A DNA stretch of 63,396 bases from Candidatus Binatia bacterium. GTDB taxonomy: Bacteria > Desulfobacterota > Binatia > UBA9968 > JAJDTQ01. The notes beneath the pieces were generated by a model that was given only the letters and a program-made list of their open reading frames with translations, was not told the origin of the DNA and searched no databases. Location: the NCBI GenBank assembly GCA_022824205.1, contig JAJEAI010000186.1:1-63396 (forward strand), given 5' to 3'. Positions 32,120 to 40,555 of the stretch are shown here, one piece after another (positions within the stretch are counted from its first letter, which is position 1; every line of letters starts with the position of its first letter). The position numbers were made by a program, and so were the translations under genes.

Positions 32120-33730
32120 CTACGAACGCGAGTCTGCCGGCTCGTCCTTGACGAGGTCGATCTCCCAGGACAGGTAGCGTTCCATGTCCTCGCGGGACTT
32201 GCCCAAGGCGCCCCTCCACACGCTGTGGCCGAAGTCGGCTTGCGCGTCCTCGGTGGAGACGCCCGTGCCTTCCAGGCCGTCTTCCAGTGCGCGGCCGGCG
32301 CTCTCCCACGCTCGGGTGCCGCCTTCGATCACTTGCACCTCGGTGTATCCGAGTTGCCGCAGCGTCCCGGCGGCCAGGGTGGAGCGGATCGCGTTGTCGC
32401 ACACGATCACCAATGGGGCGTCCCTGTCCGGTGCCATGGCCTGGATGTCGAGTTCCAGGCGTCCGCGGGGAACCCAGCGGGTGCCGGGAACGTGGGCGAA
32501 TCCGTATTCGCCGATGCTGCGCACGTCGAGGGCGAGGCCGGACGCGTCCAGGTGCGCCTGGAGCCCGGCCGCATCCGTGAAGCGCGTAAGGGCGCGCGCT
32601 TCATGGAGTCCGAAGACGTCGGGTTCCGGCACGTCCTGCTCAAGGGGCAGACCGGCGTCACGCCACCGTCGCAGACCGCCGTCCACGACCGACACGTCGC
32701 GGAAACCGAGCTGTTGCAGCAGCGACGCCGCCCATACCGGCCGCAGGTCATCGTTGGAGATCAGAAATACGGGGGCGGCGCGCACGGCCAGGAAGTTCTC
32801 ATGGGCCAGGGCCATCTGTCCCAGCGGGAGCGAGATGGCACGCGGAACATGGCCGGCCTGGAACTCTTCCGGCAAGCGCACGTCCAGGAGGTAGAAAGCG
32901 TTGTCGGAGTCGTAGACGCCACGGAACGTCTCCAGCGGGCAGCGGCGCACGCCCTCCGCCGAGGCGAGGGCGTCCGTGGCCCGTTGGATACGCGCGGCGC
33001 GCGCTGCCGACACCGTCGCGGGTGTCTCCCGTCCCGGCCCCTCGGCGATGTCATGCCCGGACAGGAACCAGCCCATGACGCCGTTCTCCAGGGCATAGAC
33101 ATTGTCGAAGCCGTTGTCGTGCAGCAGCTTGGCGCCGAGGATGCCGCGGGTCCGGCCCGCGCAGCTTACCACCAGCGTGGTGCCGTCGTTGAGCGGCAGG
33201 CGCGGCGCGTCCACCAGCAGATTGCCGCCGGGGATGTGGTAGGTGTCGGGAACGTGGCCGCGCAGGTACTCCTCGCGCGAACGCACGTCCACCACCACCA
33301 GGTCCTCGCCGGCCGCGCGCCGGCGCGCCAGCTCCGGCGCGCTCATGTGGGTCACGGCGCCGCCGTGGGCCACCCGCTCGCCGTATTCCTTGCCGTGCAC
33401 GCCCCATCCCGAACGCACCGGCAGCCCCTGCCGCTGCCACGCCCCGACGCCGCCGGCCAACACCCGGACGTCGCCGTAGCCCATGCGTCCCAGGGTCTCC
33501 GCCGCCAGCGCGCTGCGGCGTCCGTCATCGCACAACACCACTACCGGAACGCGCGCGTCCGGCACCATCACGGGCAGCCGCAGCTCCAGCGTGCCCCGGT
33601 TGACCGGACTGGTCCCGGCGATCTGCGCGCGGGCGAACTCGCCGCGCTCGCGTACGTCGATGCAGGCGTAGGGCTCGTCCGAGGCGAGCAATGCCTGTAA
33701 GGCCGAGGGCTCGATGGTGGGATGGCTCAA
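32120..33730 (-). CDS. Four-domain rhodanese-like sulfurtransferase
   Basis: A 536-residue protein made of four consecutive rhodanese domains. Active-site loops: domain 1 VVLCDDGRRS, domain 2 VVSCAGRTRG, domain 3 FLISNDDLRP and domain 4 IVCDNAIRS. Domain 3 has Asn at the cysteine position, so it should be catalytically inactive. A TTG at 33730 is preferred because GGAGGAG lies 5 bp upstream; an ATG at 33766 would add 12 Arg-rich residues. Convergent with the YraQ-type gene and downstream of a Rieske oxygenase on the same strand. Known members move sulfane sulfur; the acceptor is unknown. Confidence 0.9.
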   Translation of the reverse strand: MSHPTIEPSALQALLASDEPYACIDVRERGEFARAQIAGTSPVNRGTLELRLPVMVPDARVPVVVLCDDGRRSALAAETLGRMGYGDVRVLAGGVGAWQRQGLPVRSGWGVHGKEYGERVAHGGAVTHMSAPELARRRAAGEDLVVVDVRSREEYLRGHVPDTYHIPGGNLLVDAPRLPLNDGTTLVVSCAGRTRGILGAKLLHDNGFDNVYALENGVMGWFLSGHDIAEGPGRETPATVSAARAARIQRATDALASAEGVRRCPLETFRGVYDSDNAFYLLDVRLPEEFQAGHVPRAISLPLGQMALAHENFLAVRAAPVFLISNDDLRPVWAASLLQQLGFRDVSVVDGGLRRWRDAGLPLEQDVPEPDVFGLHEARALTRFTDAAGLQAHLDASGLALDVRSIGEYGFAHVPGTRWVPRGRLELDIQAMAPDRDAPLVIVCDNAIRSTLAAGTLRQLGYTEVQVIEGGTRAWESAGRALEDGLEGTGVSTEDAQADFGHSVWRGALGKSREDMERYLSWEIDLVKDEPADSRS

Positions 33731-33846
33731 GGGTCTCCTCCGGTTGGCGTGCGTGCGGCGCGCCATGAATGGGACGGCTGCCGAGGTTCACGTCGTCATC
33801 TGAAACAATTCATCGTGGTGCGGATGGGAACCGGGGACGCGAGGGG

Positions 33847-35028
33847 TCAGGCCACGTGCGCGGGCCGCGCCGCGTACACGATGGCGCCCGAGGTGGTAGG
33901 CACGCGGGCGGCCGTCCCGGGATCGCGGATGATCCCCTTGGGGTCCTTGCCGGCCCTGACGTCGTCGATGGCGGTCTTGAGTATCTTCCGGAACAGCAGC
34001 ACCCCTTCGTCCGAGCTGACGTGGCGCTCCATGCCGTGGATGACGATCCCGCCTTGGCCCTCCTGGGCTTCCTTGTCGTCGGGAAAGCGCTGGCTGTACT
34101 CGTAGTCACGGGCGCCCCGGCCCGCCGGGGCGAGCTTCTCGCGGCCGGACAGCTCCCAGGTGTCGACCCCGTCCGGCACCCAGCGGATGCTGGCGCCGAG
34201 TTGGTGGGTGTCGTCCACCGGGACGCAGAAGGACACCCGGTCCACTTTCTCCGTCACGGGCTCGTCCGTGTAGGTCAGGTGCACGTTGAGCGGCATGATG
34301 TTCTCCCAGATGACGTCGGCCCAGCGTCCGTCTTCCATCTTGCGCGTCATGACGAAGCGGATGCCCATGTCGGTTTCCTCGTAGACCAGCCGCTCCGGCA
34401 GGGTCGAATGGGCCTGGGTGGGGAACTGGGCGCCGCTGTGCACCGTGTGCAGCCACACCGCATGGAGCGCGTCCATGAGGTTTTCCTCGCTCTGGAGCCA
34501 GTTGCAGTCCTGGGCGCCGCCCACCCGGGGTCCGAAACGCGCCTTCAGCGTGCCCCCCTCCGCTTCCAGGACGTCGTAGCGGGGCAGCAGCGGCATCTTC
34601 TCAAGCGGCCCCATGTAGGCGAACAGCAGCCCGCCGTACTCTTGCACCGGGTAGGCGGGGTGCCAGATGTGGTCCTTGACGGTGCTGTCGGGAGGTTCCA
34701 GCGGCATGTCGAGGATGCGGCCCTCCACGTCGTAGAGCCAGCCGTGGTAGCAGCAGCGCAGGCCGTCCCGTTCCACCCGCCCGTATTCCAGCGAGGTGCC
34801 CCGGTGGCTGCAGCGGAAGAACAGGAGACCCGGGCGTCCCTGTCCGTCCCGGAACGCCACGAGGTCCTCGCCCAGGATGCGGATGCGCTTGGGCAGGTCG
34901 GTGAGATCGGCGGAAAGGCAGACCGGTTGCCAGTAGCGCCGCATCAACTCGCCGCAGGGGGTTCCCGGTCCCACGCGGGTCAGTTCTGGGTCCAGCTCGG
35001 GAATCTTGAGGCCGTAGGCGCTGCGCAT
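33847..35028 (-). CDS. Rieske non-haem iron oxygenase, alpha subunit (copy 2)
   Basis: A 393-residue aromatic-ring oxygenase. Rieske ligands are Cys73-x-His75 and Cys92-x-x-His95 (LRCCYHGWLYD); the catalytic iron site is in NLMDALHAVWLHTVH. The ATG at 35028 was chosen at the point where similarity to copy 1 begins (LTRVGPGTPCGELMRRYW). Divergent from a haem-oxygenase-like diiron gene across 225 bp, so the two may be co-regulated. No reductase gene is adjacent. The rhodanese gene follows after 116 bp on the same strand. Confidence 0.9.
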   Translation of the reverse strand: MRSAYGLKIPELDPELTRVGPGTPCGELMRRYWQPVCLSADLTDLPKRIRILGEDLVAFRDGQGRPGLLFFRCSHRGTSLEYGRVERDGLRCCYHGWLYDVEGRILDMPLEPPDSTVKDHIWHPAYPVQEYGGLLFAYMGPLEKMPLLPRYDVLEAEGGTLKARFGPRVGGAQDCNWLQSEENLMDALHAVWLHTVHSGAQFPTQAHSTLPERLVYEETDMGIRFVMTRKMEDGRWADVIWENIMPLNVHLTYTDEPVTEKVDRVSFCVPVDDTHQLGASIRWVPDGVDTWELSGREKLAPAGRGARDYEYSQRFPDDKEAQEGQGGIVIHGMERHVSSDEGVLLFRKILKTAIDDVRAGKDPKGIIRDPGTAARVPTTSGAIVYAARPAHVA

Positions 35029-35122
35029 GGCGTTCCTCCTTGCCTGTCCGTCCGCCGGCGTCACGTTCCGCGAGAGCGGACGGGGAGCTGTCGCGCCGGC
35101 TCCAGGGCACCGTTTGGCAGCG

Positions 35123-35151
35123 GATATATCAACAGCCGCTTGGGTAGTAAA
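35123..35151 (-). promoter_or_regulatory. Possible sigma-70 promoter for Rieske copy 2
   Basis: On the minus strand TTTACT (35151-35146) and TATATC (35128-35123) are separated by exactly 17 bp, about 95 bp upstream of the ATG at 35028. Each box matches consensus at four of six positions. This is the most AT-rich part of the divergent gap. Confidence 0.35.
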
Positions 35152-35253
35152 GCGCGCAGGGAGCCTGGCCGCTTCGTTGACACGCCATGGAGGGTTCTGA
35201 TACGGGCCGGGAAGGGCGCGTGGCGCGCTGGTCCCGAGAGAAGGAGCGGTAAC

Positions 35254-36102
35254 ATGGCCGATGCCCGGACGGATGTGATAACCACCAAGACCTTTTTCCG
35301 GATGCCGCCGGAAACCGATGGCCCGGCGCTTTCTCCGGACGAGTACGAAGGGCGGTTCCTTCAGGCTCAGGCCGATACGGTGCGGGCGTTTCCCAATCAT
35401 CCGCTGATTCCCGACGAGGTCCGCAACGACCAGGAGAAGGCCAGGCGGTACTTCGGCGTGTGGCAGATGAACCACAGCTTCTTCGCCAAGATGTTTCCCA
35501 GTTACCTCATGAACATTGCCGCCAAGTGCCCCTATCAGGACGTGCGGCGCGAGATACTGCACGATTGCTGGGACGAAGAGGTGAGCGATCCCGACGCCGA
35601 CGGCATGTGCCACATCGAGGTGCTGTACTACGATTCCCTTCAACTCGGCATCACCCGCGAGGAAGCGGAGGCATTCGAGCCTACCCCGGTGTTCATGGCG
35701 TGCATGCACGCGCTGGACAATCTCAGCCGCACGCTGTCGTGGCAAGGGGGCTACGCCGCGGTAGGCGGCCTGGAGAGCATCCGGGTGGCGGTCAAGCGCG
35801 GCTACCTCGACAAGGGCGAGTTCGAAGGCCCGTGGGCGGCCAACGCCAACACCGTGGAGAAGCTCTGCGGCATCCCCCACGGCTCGCTCAGGAACGCCGG
35901 CCTCCACCAGGCCAAGGACCAGCTCCATGGGGGCGGCGTGCTCGACATCCTCAAGAAGTACGCCACCACACGCGAGATACAGGAAGAAACGTTCTGGGCC
36001 ATCAGGACGGCGCGGTCCTTTCGGATGCTCACGACGCGGGAGCAGATCCGCTTGGCGCGGGCGGCCATCGGGCTTCCCGCCGACGAGCTCGTCGTTACTT
36101 GA
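35254..36102 (+). CDS. Haem-oxygenase-like (HDO/PqqC-type) putative diiron protein
   Basis: A 282-residue all-helical protein of the TenA/PqqC/iron-containing redox enzyme superfamily. The middle segment DCWDEEVSDPDADGMCHIEV, followed by YYDSLQLGI, has the Glu/Asp/His spacing of haem-oxygenase-like diiron oxidases. Known members cleave C-C bonds or N-oxygenate small acids with O2. AGAAGGAG precedes the ATG. It is divergent from a Rieske oxygenase gene and about 190 bp before a NitT/TauT transporter operon. Both enzymes need O2 and iron, so a shared aerobic catabolic route is plausible but unproven. Confidence 0.75.
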   Translation: MADARTDVITTKTFFRMPPETDGPALSPDEYEGRFLQAQADTVRAFPNHPLIPDEVRNDQEKARRYFGVWQMNHSFFAKMFPSYLMNIAAKCPYQDVRREILHDCWDEEVSDPDADGMCHIEVLYYDSLQLGITREEAEAFEPTPVFMACMHALDNLSRTLSWQGGYAAVGGLESIRVAVKRGYLDKGEFEGPWAANANTVEKLCGIPHGSLRNAGLHQAKDQLHGGGVLDILKKYATTREIQEETFWAIRTARSFRMLTTREQIRLARAAIGLPADELVVT

Positions 36103-36292
36103 TGCGCCGTACGGTGGCTGGTTTCCGAATGCGCGGCTGTCACGTTGTTTGACAGGGAACCCGTGATCGGACTAACATCGGCGCGCCTGCGTTAAACGTC
36201 AGGCTGGCGGAGTCTTCGCATGGCCGGTGCGGGCTCCATGCGCGGGCTCCCGAGGCCGCGGAGCGACTGATCGGATACGGAGATACTCATTC

Positions 36293-37159
36293 ATGGCCAA
36301 ACAGGAGGAATTGACGCTCGGAACAGGGGGGGTGGCGACGCCGGAAGCGGACCCGTCTCAGGGGCCGCGGAAGCCCGCCTCCGTCTTTAGCGAGGCCGGC
36401 TGGGACGTCTCTCTCCGCGTCGGCTCCATCCTCGCGCTCATCTTTGCATGGTGGGTGATGGGCCTCTTCTTCCCGCCCGCGCTCATCCCGAGGCCGTGGG
36501 AAACGTTCGCGGAAGTAGGCGCCATCATCAAGACGGGGGAATTATATCACCACATGGGCAACACGCTTTGGCGTGTGTTCGTGGGATTCGGCCTCGCCAT
36601 GCTGGTGAGCACGCCGCTGGGGATCATCATGGGGAGCTTCCGCAACCAGGAGAGCTTCTTCGAGCCTCCGGTGATCCTCGGTCTCACCATGCCCGGCCTC
36701 ATCTGGGCGCTGCTGATGCTCATGGTCTTCGGCATCAAGGAGATCAGCGCCTACCTCGCCGTGGCCGTGACCATCTCCCCGATGCTCACCATCAGCATCT
36801 GGCAGGGAACCAAGTCCATCGACAAGGACCTGATCGACATGAGCACGGCATTCCACGCCAGCGTGTATTCCAAGCTGGTGGACGTGATTCTGCCGCAGTT
36901 GGTGTCGCATATCCTCGCCGCCATCCGTTACGGCCTGGGGCTGGCGTGGAAGGTGATCGTGCTGGTCGAAGGCTTCGGCTTCAGCAACGGTGTCGGCTAT
37001 CAGGTCATGCACCAGTTCGACCTCTTCTCGGTGAAGGGGGTGCTGGCCTGGGCCATCACGTTCCTGATCGTCATGATCTTCCTCGAGTTCGGCGTGGTCG
37101 GCGTGCTGGAGCGCAGCGTCACGCGCTGGCGCCCGCGTGTCGAGGCTTGGAGGCGGTAA
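36293..37159 (+). CDS. NitT/TauT-type ABC transporter permease
   Basis: A 288-residue inner-membrane permease of the SsuC/TauC family with about six helices. Visible: the FPPALIPRPWETFAEV entry loop, TLWRVFVGFGLAMLVSTPLG and the EAA-type loop FHASVYSKLVDVILPQLVSH. The ATG at 36293 gives a normal ~45-residue cytoplasmic N-tail; 22 more codons are open upstream. The stop abuts the GTG of the ATPase gene with no gap. First gene of a three-gene operon (permease, ATPase, binding protein). Ligand unknown. Confidence 0.9.
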   Translation: MAKQEELTLGTGGVATPEADPSQGPRKPASVFSEAGWDVSLRVGSILALIFAWWVMGLFFPPALIPRPWETFAEVGAIIKTGELYHHMGNTLWRVFVGFGLAMLVSTPLGIIMGSFRNQESFFEPPVILGLTMPGLIWALLMLMVFGIKEISAYLAVAVTISPMLTISIWQGTKSIDKDLIDMSTAFHASVYSKLVDVILPQLVSHILAAIRYGLGLAWKVIVLVEGFGFSNGVGYQVMHQFDLFSVKGVLAWAITFLIVMIFLEFGVVGVLERSVTRWRPRVEAWRR

Positions 37160-37933
37160 GTGGCCTACGTACGGATCGACGAAGCTGTCAAGTTCTTTTC
37201 CCGCGAGGACGGCTCGCCGCTGAAGGTGTTGGACGGCATCTCCTTCGACACCAAGGAATACGGCATCACGGCGCTTCTGGGGCCGTCGGGCTGCGGCAAG
37301 TCGACGCTGTTGAACATCATCACCGGCCTTGAGCGCCTCGACCATGGGCGGGTGGACATCATTTCCAGCGACGAGGACGAAGAGCGGGCACACCCGCAGT
37401 TGGGCTACGTGTTCCAGGACCCGAGGCTGCTCAACTGGAAGCGGGTGGAGGACAACCTGAAGTTCGCCCTCAAGGGCATGGAGGTGCCGGCGGACGAGTG
37501 GGACGAGAGGCTGGACAAGTACCTGTCGCTGGTGGGCCTGACGGACTTCCGCAAGCAGTACCCTCTGTACCTGTCCGGCGGCATGCGGCAACGCGTGGGT
37601 CTGGCGCGCGGCCTCGTGATCGAGCCGCAAGTGCTGTTGATGGACGAGCCCTACAGCAAGCTCGACCAGCTCACGGCGCGGCAGTTGCGGGAGGACACGC
37701 TCCAGATTTGTTCCCGGCTCAAGCAGACCGCCTTGCTGGTGACCCACGACGTGGAGGAATCGTCCTACATGGGGGACCGGATCGTGATCTTTTCCGCCCG
37801 CCCGGCGCGTATCGCGGCGGTCTACGAGAACCCCCTGAAGTCATCGGAGCGGGATACCGACGACATGCGGTTCATCGAGTTCAAGAAGGAAGTGCTGGAA
37901 ACCATACTCAACCTGGTGAAGGAGGAAGCATGA
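37160..37933 (+). CDS. NitT/TauT-type ABC transporter ATP-binding protein
   Basis: A 257-residue ATPase subunit. Walker A is LLGPSGCGKSTLLN (about 42-55), the Q-loop is in GYVFQDPRLLNWK, the ABC signature is YLSGGMRQRVGLARGL and Walker B is VLLMDEPYSKLD, with His in LLVTHDVEES. The start is GTG directly after the permease stop, and the TGA overlaps the ATG of the binding-protein gene, so all three genes are translationally linked. It drives uptake in the inner membrane. Confidence 0.95.
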   Translation: MAYVRIDEAVKFFSREDGSPLKVLDGISFDTKEYGITALLGPSGCGKSTLLNIITGLERLDHGRVDIISSDEDEERAHPQLGYVFQDPRLLNWKRVEDNLKFALKGMEVPADEWDERLDKYLSLVGLTDFRKQYPLYLSGGMRQRVGLARGLVIEPQVLLMDEPYSKLDQLTARQLREDTLQICSRLKQTALLVTHDVEESSYMGDRIVIFSARPARIAAVYENPLKSSERDTDDMRFIEFKKEVLETILNLVKEEA

Positions 37934-38934
37934 TGATCGCGAGAATCAAACGGTTTCGTCTACTGGTCCTGGCCGCGGGGCTTTTCCTGTTCGTTCCGGG
38001 CCTGTCCGTGCCGGCCCTGAGCGCGGATCTGCCCGTGGTGGAGTTCGGTCTGCCCTCCGGCGGGGTCTTTGGCCTGGGCGGCCAGTACATGATCGACAAG
38101 AAGCTCGACCGCAAGAACGGCTTCATCGCCAAGCCGCGCTGGGGCGGAGTGGCCAACGTCGAGCGCCTCATCGCCATCGGCGCCATCCCCGTGGGTCTGG
38201 CCACCGTGGAGTCGGCCCTGCGCGCCAACATGAAGGGCATTCCCCTCAAGCTGGTGCAGCCCTACATGAGGACGATGCACAACTATGTCCTCGTTCGAAA
38301 GGACTCCCCCTACAAGACCATCAGCGACCTCAAGGGGAAGTCCATCGCGGTGCCGCGGGAAGTCACGTCGGCCTATAACCTTTTCGACTTCATGATGAGG
38401 AAGCAGGGCGTCTCCATCGAGAAGGACTTCCAGCTCAAGAAGCTTGGCGCCGCCGGCATCATCGCGGTGATGGAGAAGGGCGAGGTGGAAGCCGCGCTCC
38501 ACTGGGAAGCGCACGTGACGCGGATGCTGGCCACCGGCAAGTACCGCTCCATCGCGAAGCTGGGCGACGTGATCACCCAGGTGCTGAACAAGGACATCCA
38601 CATGTTCGGCTGGGTGGGCGCGCAGGAGGCCTGGGCGAAAAAGAACCCCGGGGTCGTCGGGAAGATTCGCGCCGCGTGGCAGGAGATGATCGCCGGCGTC
38701 CAGAACGATCCCGAGCACTTCCGCAAGTACGCAAAGAAGATCTTCGGGCTGGAGGGGAAGGAAGTGGTCGACCTCGGCTACGAGCGAGTCAGGCCTTTCC
38801 TGCTTCCCGCCGACTTCCAGTGGCCGAACCCGAAGAACCTGGCGAATCAGAAGCAGTACCTGAAGGACGGCATCGCGCTGGGGATTTTCCCCAAGGAGGC
38901 CGAGGCACAGATCGACGGTCTGTTCGTGCCGTAG
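37930..38934 (+). CDS. NitT/TauT-type substrate-binding protein
   Basis: A 334-residue periplasmic binding protein (NMT1/SsuA-like). The signal peptide is clear (FRLLVLAAGLFLFVPGLSVPALSADLP). Typical segments are YVLVRKDSPYKTISDLKGKS and AVPREVTSAYNLFDFMM. The first ATG (37930) overlaps the ATPase stop, with GGAGGAA upstream. The ligand may be a sulfonate, nitrile or aromatic acid and cannot be read off. A strong hairpin follows the stop by 46 bp. Confidence 0.9.
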   Translation: MMIARIKRFRLLVLAAGLFLFVPGLSVPALSADLPVVEFGLPSGGVFGLGGQYMIDKKLDRKNGFIAKPRWGGVANVERLIAIGAIPVGLATVESALRANMKGIPLKLVQPYMRTMHNYVLVRKDSPYKTISDLKGKSIAVPREVTSAYNLFDFMMRKQGVSIEKDFQLKKLGAAGIIAVMEKGEVEAALHWEAHVTRMLATGKYRSIAKLGDVITQVLNKDIHMFGWVGAQEAWAKKNPGVVGKIRAAWQEMIAGVQNDPEHFRKYAKKIFGLEGKEVVDLGYERVRPFLLPADFQWPNPKNLANQKQYLKDGIALGIFPKEAEAQIDGLFVP

Positions 38935-38980
38935 CGGTGGCGTAGGAGGAAAGCCGGGCTCAGTGAGGCGCGGCGAGGGA

Positions 38981-39019
38981 ACAAGGGCCGGGGAAGGGTA
39001 CTCCTTCCCCGGCCCTTGT
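38981..39019 (+). terminator. Strong hairpin, probable terminator of the NitT/TauT operon
   Basis: A perfect 17-bp stem: acaagggccggggaagg (38981-38997) pairs with 39003-39019 around a 5-nt loop (gtact). There is no U-tract after it, so it may act as a weak intrinsic, Rho-assisted or RNA-stabilising structure. It marks the boundary between the ABC operon and the restriction-modification genes. Confidence 0.7.
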
Positions 39020-39175
39020 CCGTGGGTATCGCTGACAAACAACCCACTGGAGTCCCCCCTCTCTGCTGGCACAAACTCCCGTACATCACTGCTCTCCGGC
39101 CTGGCGTTGACTTTCTATGGACCTTGCCACAAGCTACTGTCAGGACGACAAGATGACACGGTGGGAGTTCAACAG

Positions 39176-40069
39176 GTGAAACAACCGTTCTTGACCACGC
39201 ACCACGGAGTTCTCTACGACGCAGATTGCCTGGAGATTCTTGCGCGTTTGAAGACCGGGGTTATCGACACCGTTTTTGCGGATCCGCCATTCAATCTCGG
39301 GAAGGACTACAGGAACGGGTACGACGACACGGTGGCGCGGTCCGAATACCTGGCTTGGTGCAGGGACTGGATACTGGAATGTTGCCGCATTCTGAAGCCG
39401 GGCGGGGCATTTTTCCTCTATGCAACACCCGAGCTTGCTGTCCAATTTGCTCCGATCATGGCAGAGCGCCTGAGCTTTAGACATTGGATCGCCTTGACAA
39501 TGAAGGGCACCTATCCGCGGGGGAACAAGCTCTATCCGGCACACTATGCCCTCCTGTACTACACGAAGGGAACCCCCCGTGTGTTCAACAAGCTTCGTTT
39601 GCCGATCGAAACCTGTCGACACTGTGGCAAGGAAATCCGGGACTACGGCGGCCACCGCAACAAGATGAACTCCGAGGGTGTGAACTTGACGGACTTTTGG
39701 GTTGACACGTCTCCGAACCGTCACAGGAAATTCAAGGTCCGGCCCGGAGTGAATGAACTGAAGATGGTGATTCCGGAGAGAGCCATCCTCATTTCGACGA
39801 AACGGGGAGACATCGTGTTCGATCCTTTCGGAGGTGGAGGTTCCACATATCAGGCAGCGGAGAAGCTCCATCGCAACTGGATAGGGACCGAGCTTTACGA
39901 CTCCATCCACATACGGGAACGTATGAAGGAGAGCTATTCTCTTTTTCCTGCTCAAGAGGCACGGTTCGAGTTCGAGGGACTGTTCACTCATGAAGATAAG
40001 CCAGATCCGGTTTTACGGAGGGTCGAGGGACAAGGTGTGTCGTCTCGGACTGTCACACATATTTCTTGA
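39176..40069 (+). CDS. Type II DNA methyltransferase (beta-type, amino-methylating)
   Basis: A 297-residue DNA methylase. The catalytic motif IV is DPPFNLGKDY (about residues 39-48), and the AdoMet-binding FxGxG motif comes later (VFDPFGGGGSTYQAAEKL, about 217-234). That order defines the beta class, and DPPF favours N6-adenine over N4-cytosine. A CRHCGKEIRDYGGHR insert looks like a small Zn-ribbon. The GTG at 39176 follows GGGAG; a GTG at 39161 is also possible. Base composition is visibly less G+C-rich than the neighbours, indicating transfer. The end overlaps the restriction gene by 80 bp. Confidence 0.85.
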   Translation: MKQPFLTTHHGVLYDADCLEILARLKTGVIDTVFADPPFNLGKDYRNGYDDTVARSEYLAWCRDWILECCRILKPGGAFFLYATPELAVQFAPIMAERLSFRHWIALTMKGTYPRGNKLYPAHYALLYYTKGTPRVFNKLRLPIETCRHCGKEIRDYGGHRNKMNSEGVNLTDFWVDTSPNRHRKFKVRPGVNELKMVIPERAILISTKRGDIVFDPFGGGGSTYQAAEKLHRNWIGTELYDSIHIRERMKESYSLFPAQEARFEFEGLFTHEDKPDPVLRRVEGQGVSSRTVTHIS

Positions 40070-40553
40070 GCTCCTTGAGATCCTTGTTTCAACAGATATT
40101 CGTGTACTCGAAGAAAAACAGGCGAACGGTGCAGGCCGCGTTCGCGAGCTGATCGACGAGAGTTTCGGCAAATACGAAGACTGGGTCCAGGCGAAGTCGG
40201 GCGATGTCGATTGGGTGAAGCGATTCCGCTACAACCAGACCATCGTATCAAGAATGGGGGTCGAGATTCAGGTTTCCGGGCGAAGCGATCTCCTGGCCCG
40301 GGACATCATCCACATACGCAATAGCCTCCAGGATAGTCACATCGACGTCGGTGTCATAGTCGTCCCGTCCGATGAGTTTGCGTTTCTTTTGACCGACCGC
40401 GTCGCCAGTTTCAGCTATGCCGTTCAGTACGTCGAGCAGGAATTGCGGGAAGCGAAGGACTATCCCATCGTATTGTTGGCGGCCGAGCATGATGGATATT
40501 CGGAGAGTCCGCTTCCGAAAAAGACTACGAACATGGGCAGCAAGGAGTCCTGA
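39990..40553 (+). CDS. BglII/BstYI-like type II restriction endonuclease
   Basis: A 187-residue protein overlapping the methylase gene. The segment MGVEIQVSGRSDLLARDI, then a SHIDVGVIVVPSDEF segment, resembles the BglII/BstYI group, in which the PD-(D/E)xK lysine is replaced by Gln: here Glu92-x-Gln94. The upstream catalytic Asp is not obvious (Asp72/Asp74 are candidates, but BglII spacing is shorter). Known role: cleavage of GATC-type palindromes that the partner methylase protects. Stops 2 bp before the fbp ATG. Same lower-G+C composition as the methylase. Assignment is from motif pattern. Confidence 0.65.
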   Translation: MKISQIRFYGGSRDKVCRLGLSHIFLELLEILVSTDIRVLEEKQANGAGRVRELIDESFGKYEDWVQAKSGDVDWVKRFRYNQTIVSRMGVEIQVSGRSDLLARDIIHIRNSLQDSHIDVGVIVVPSDEFAFLLTDRVASFSYAVQYVEQELREAKDYPIVLLAAEHDGYSESPLPKKTTNMGSKES

Positions 40554-40555
40554 AC

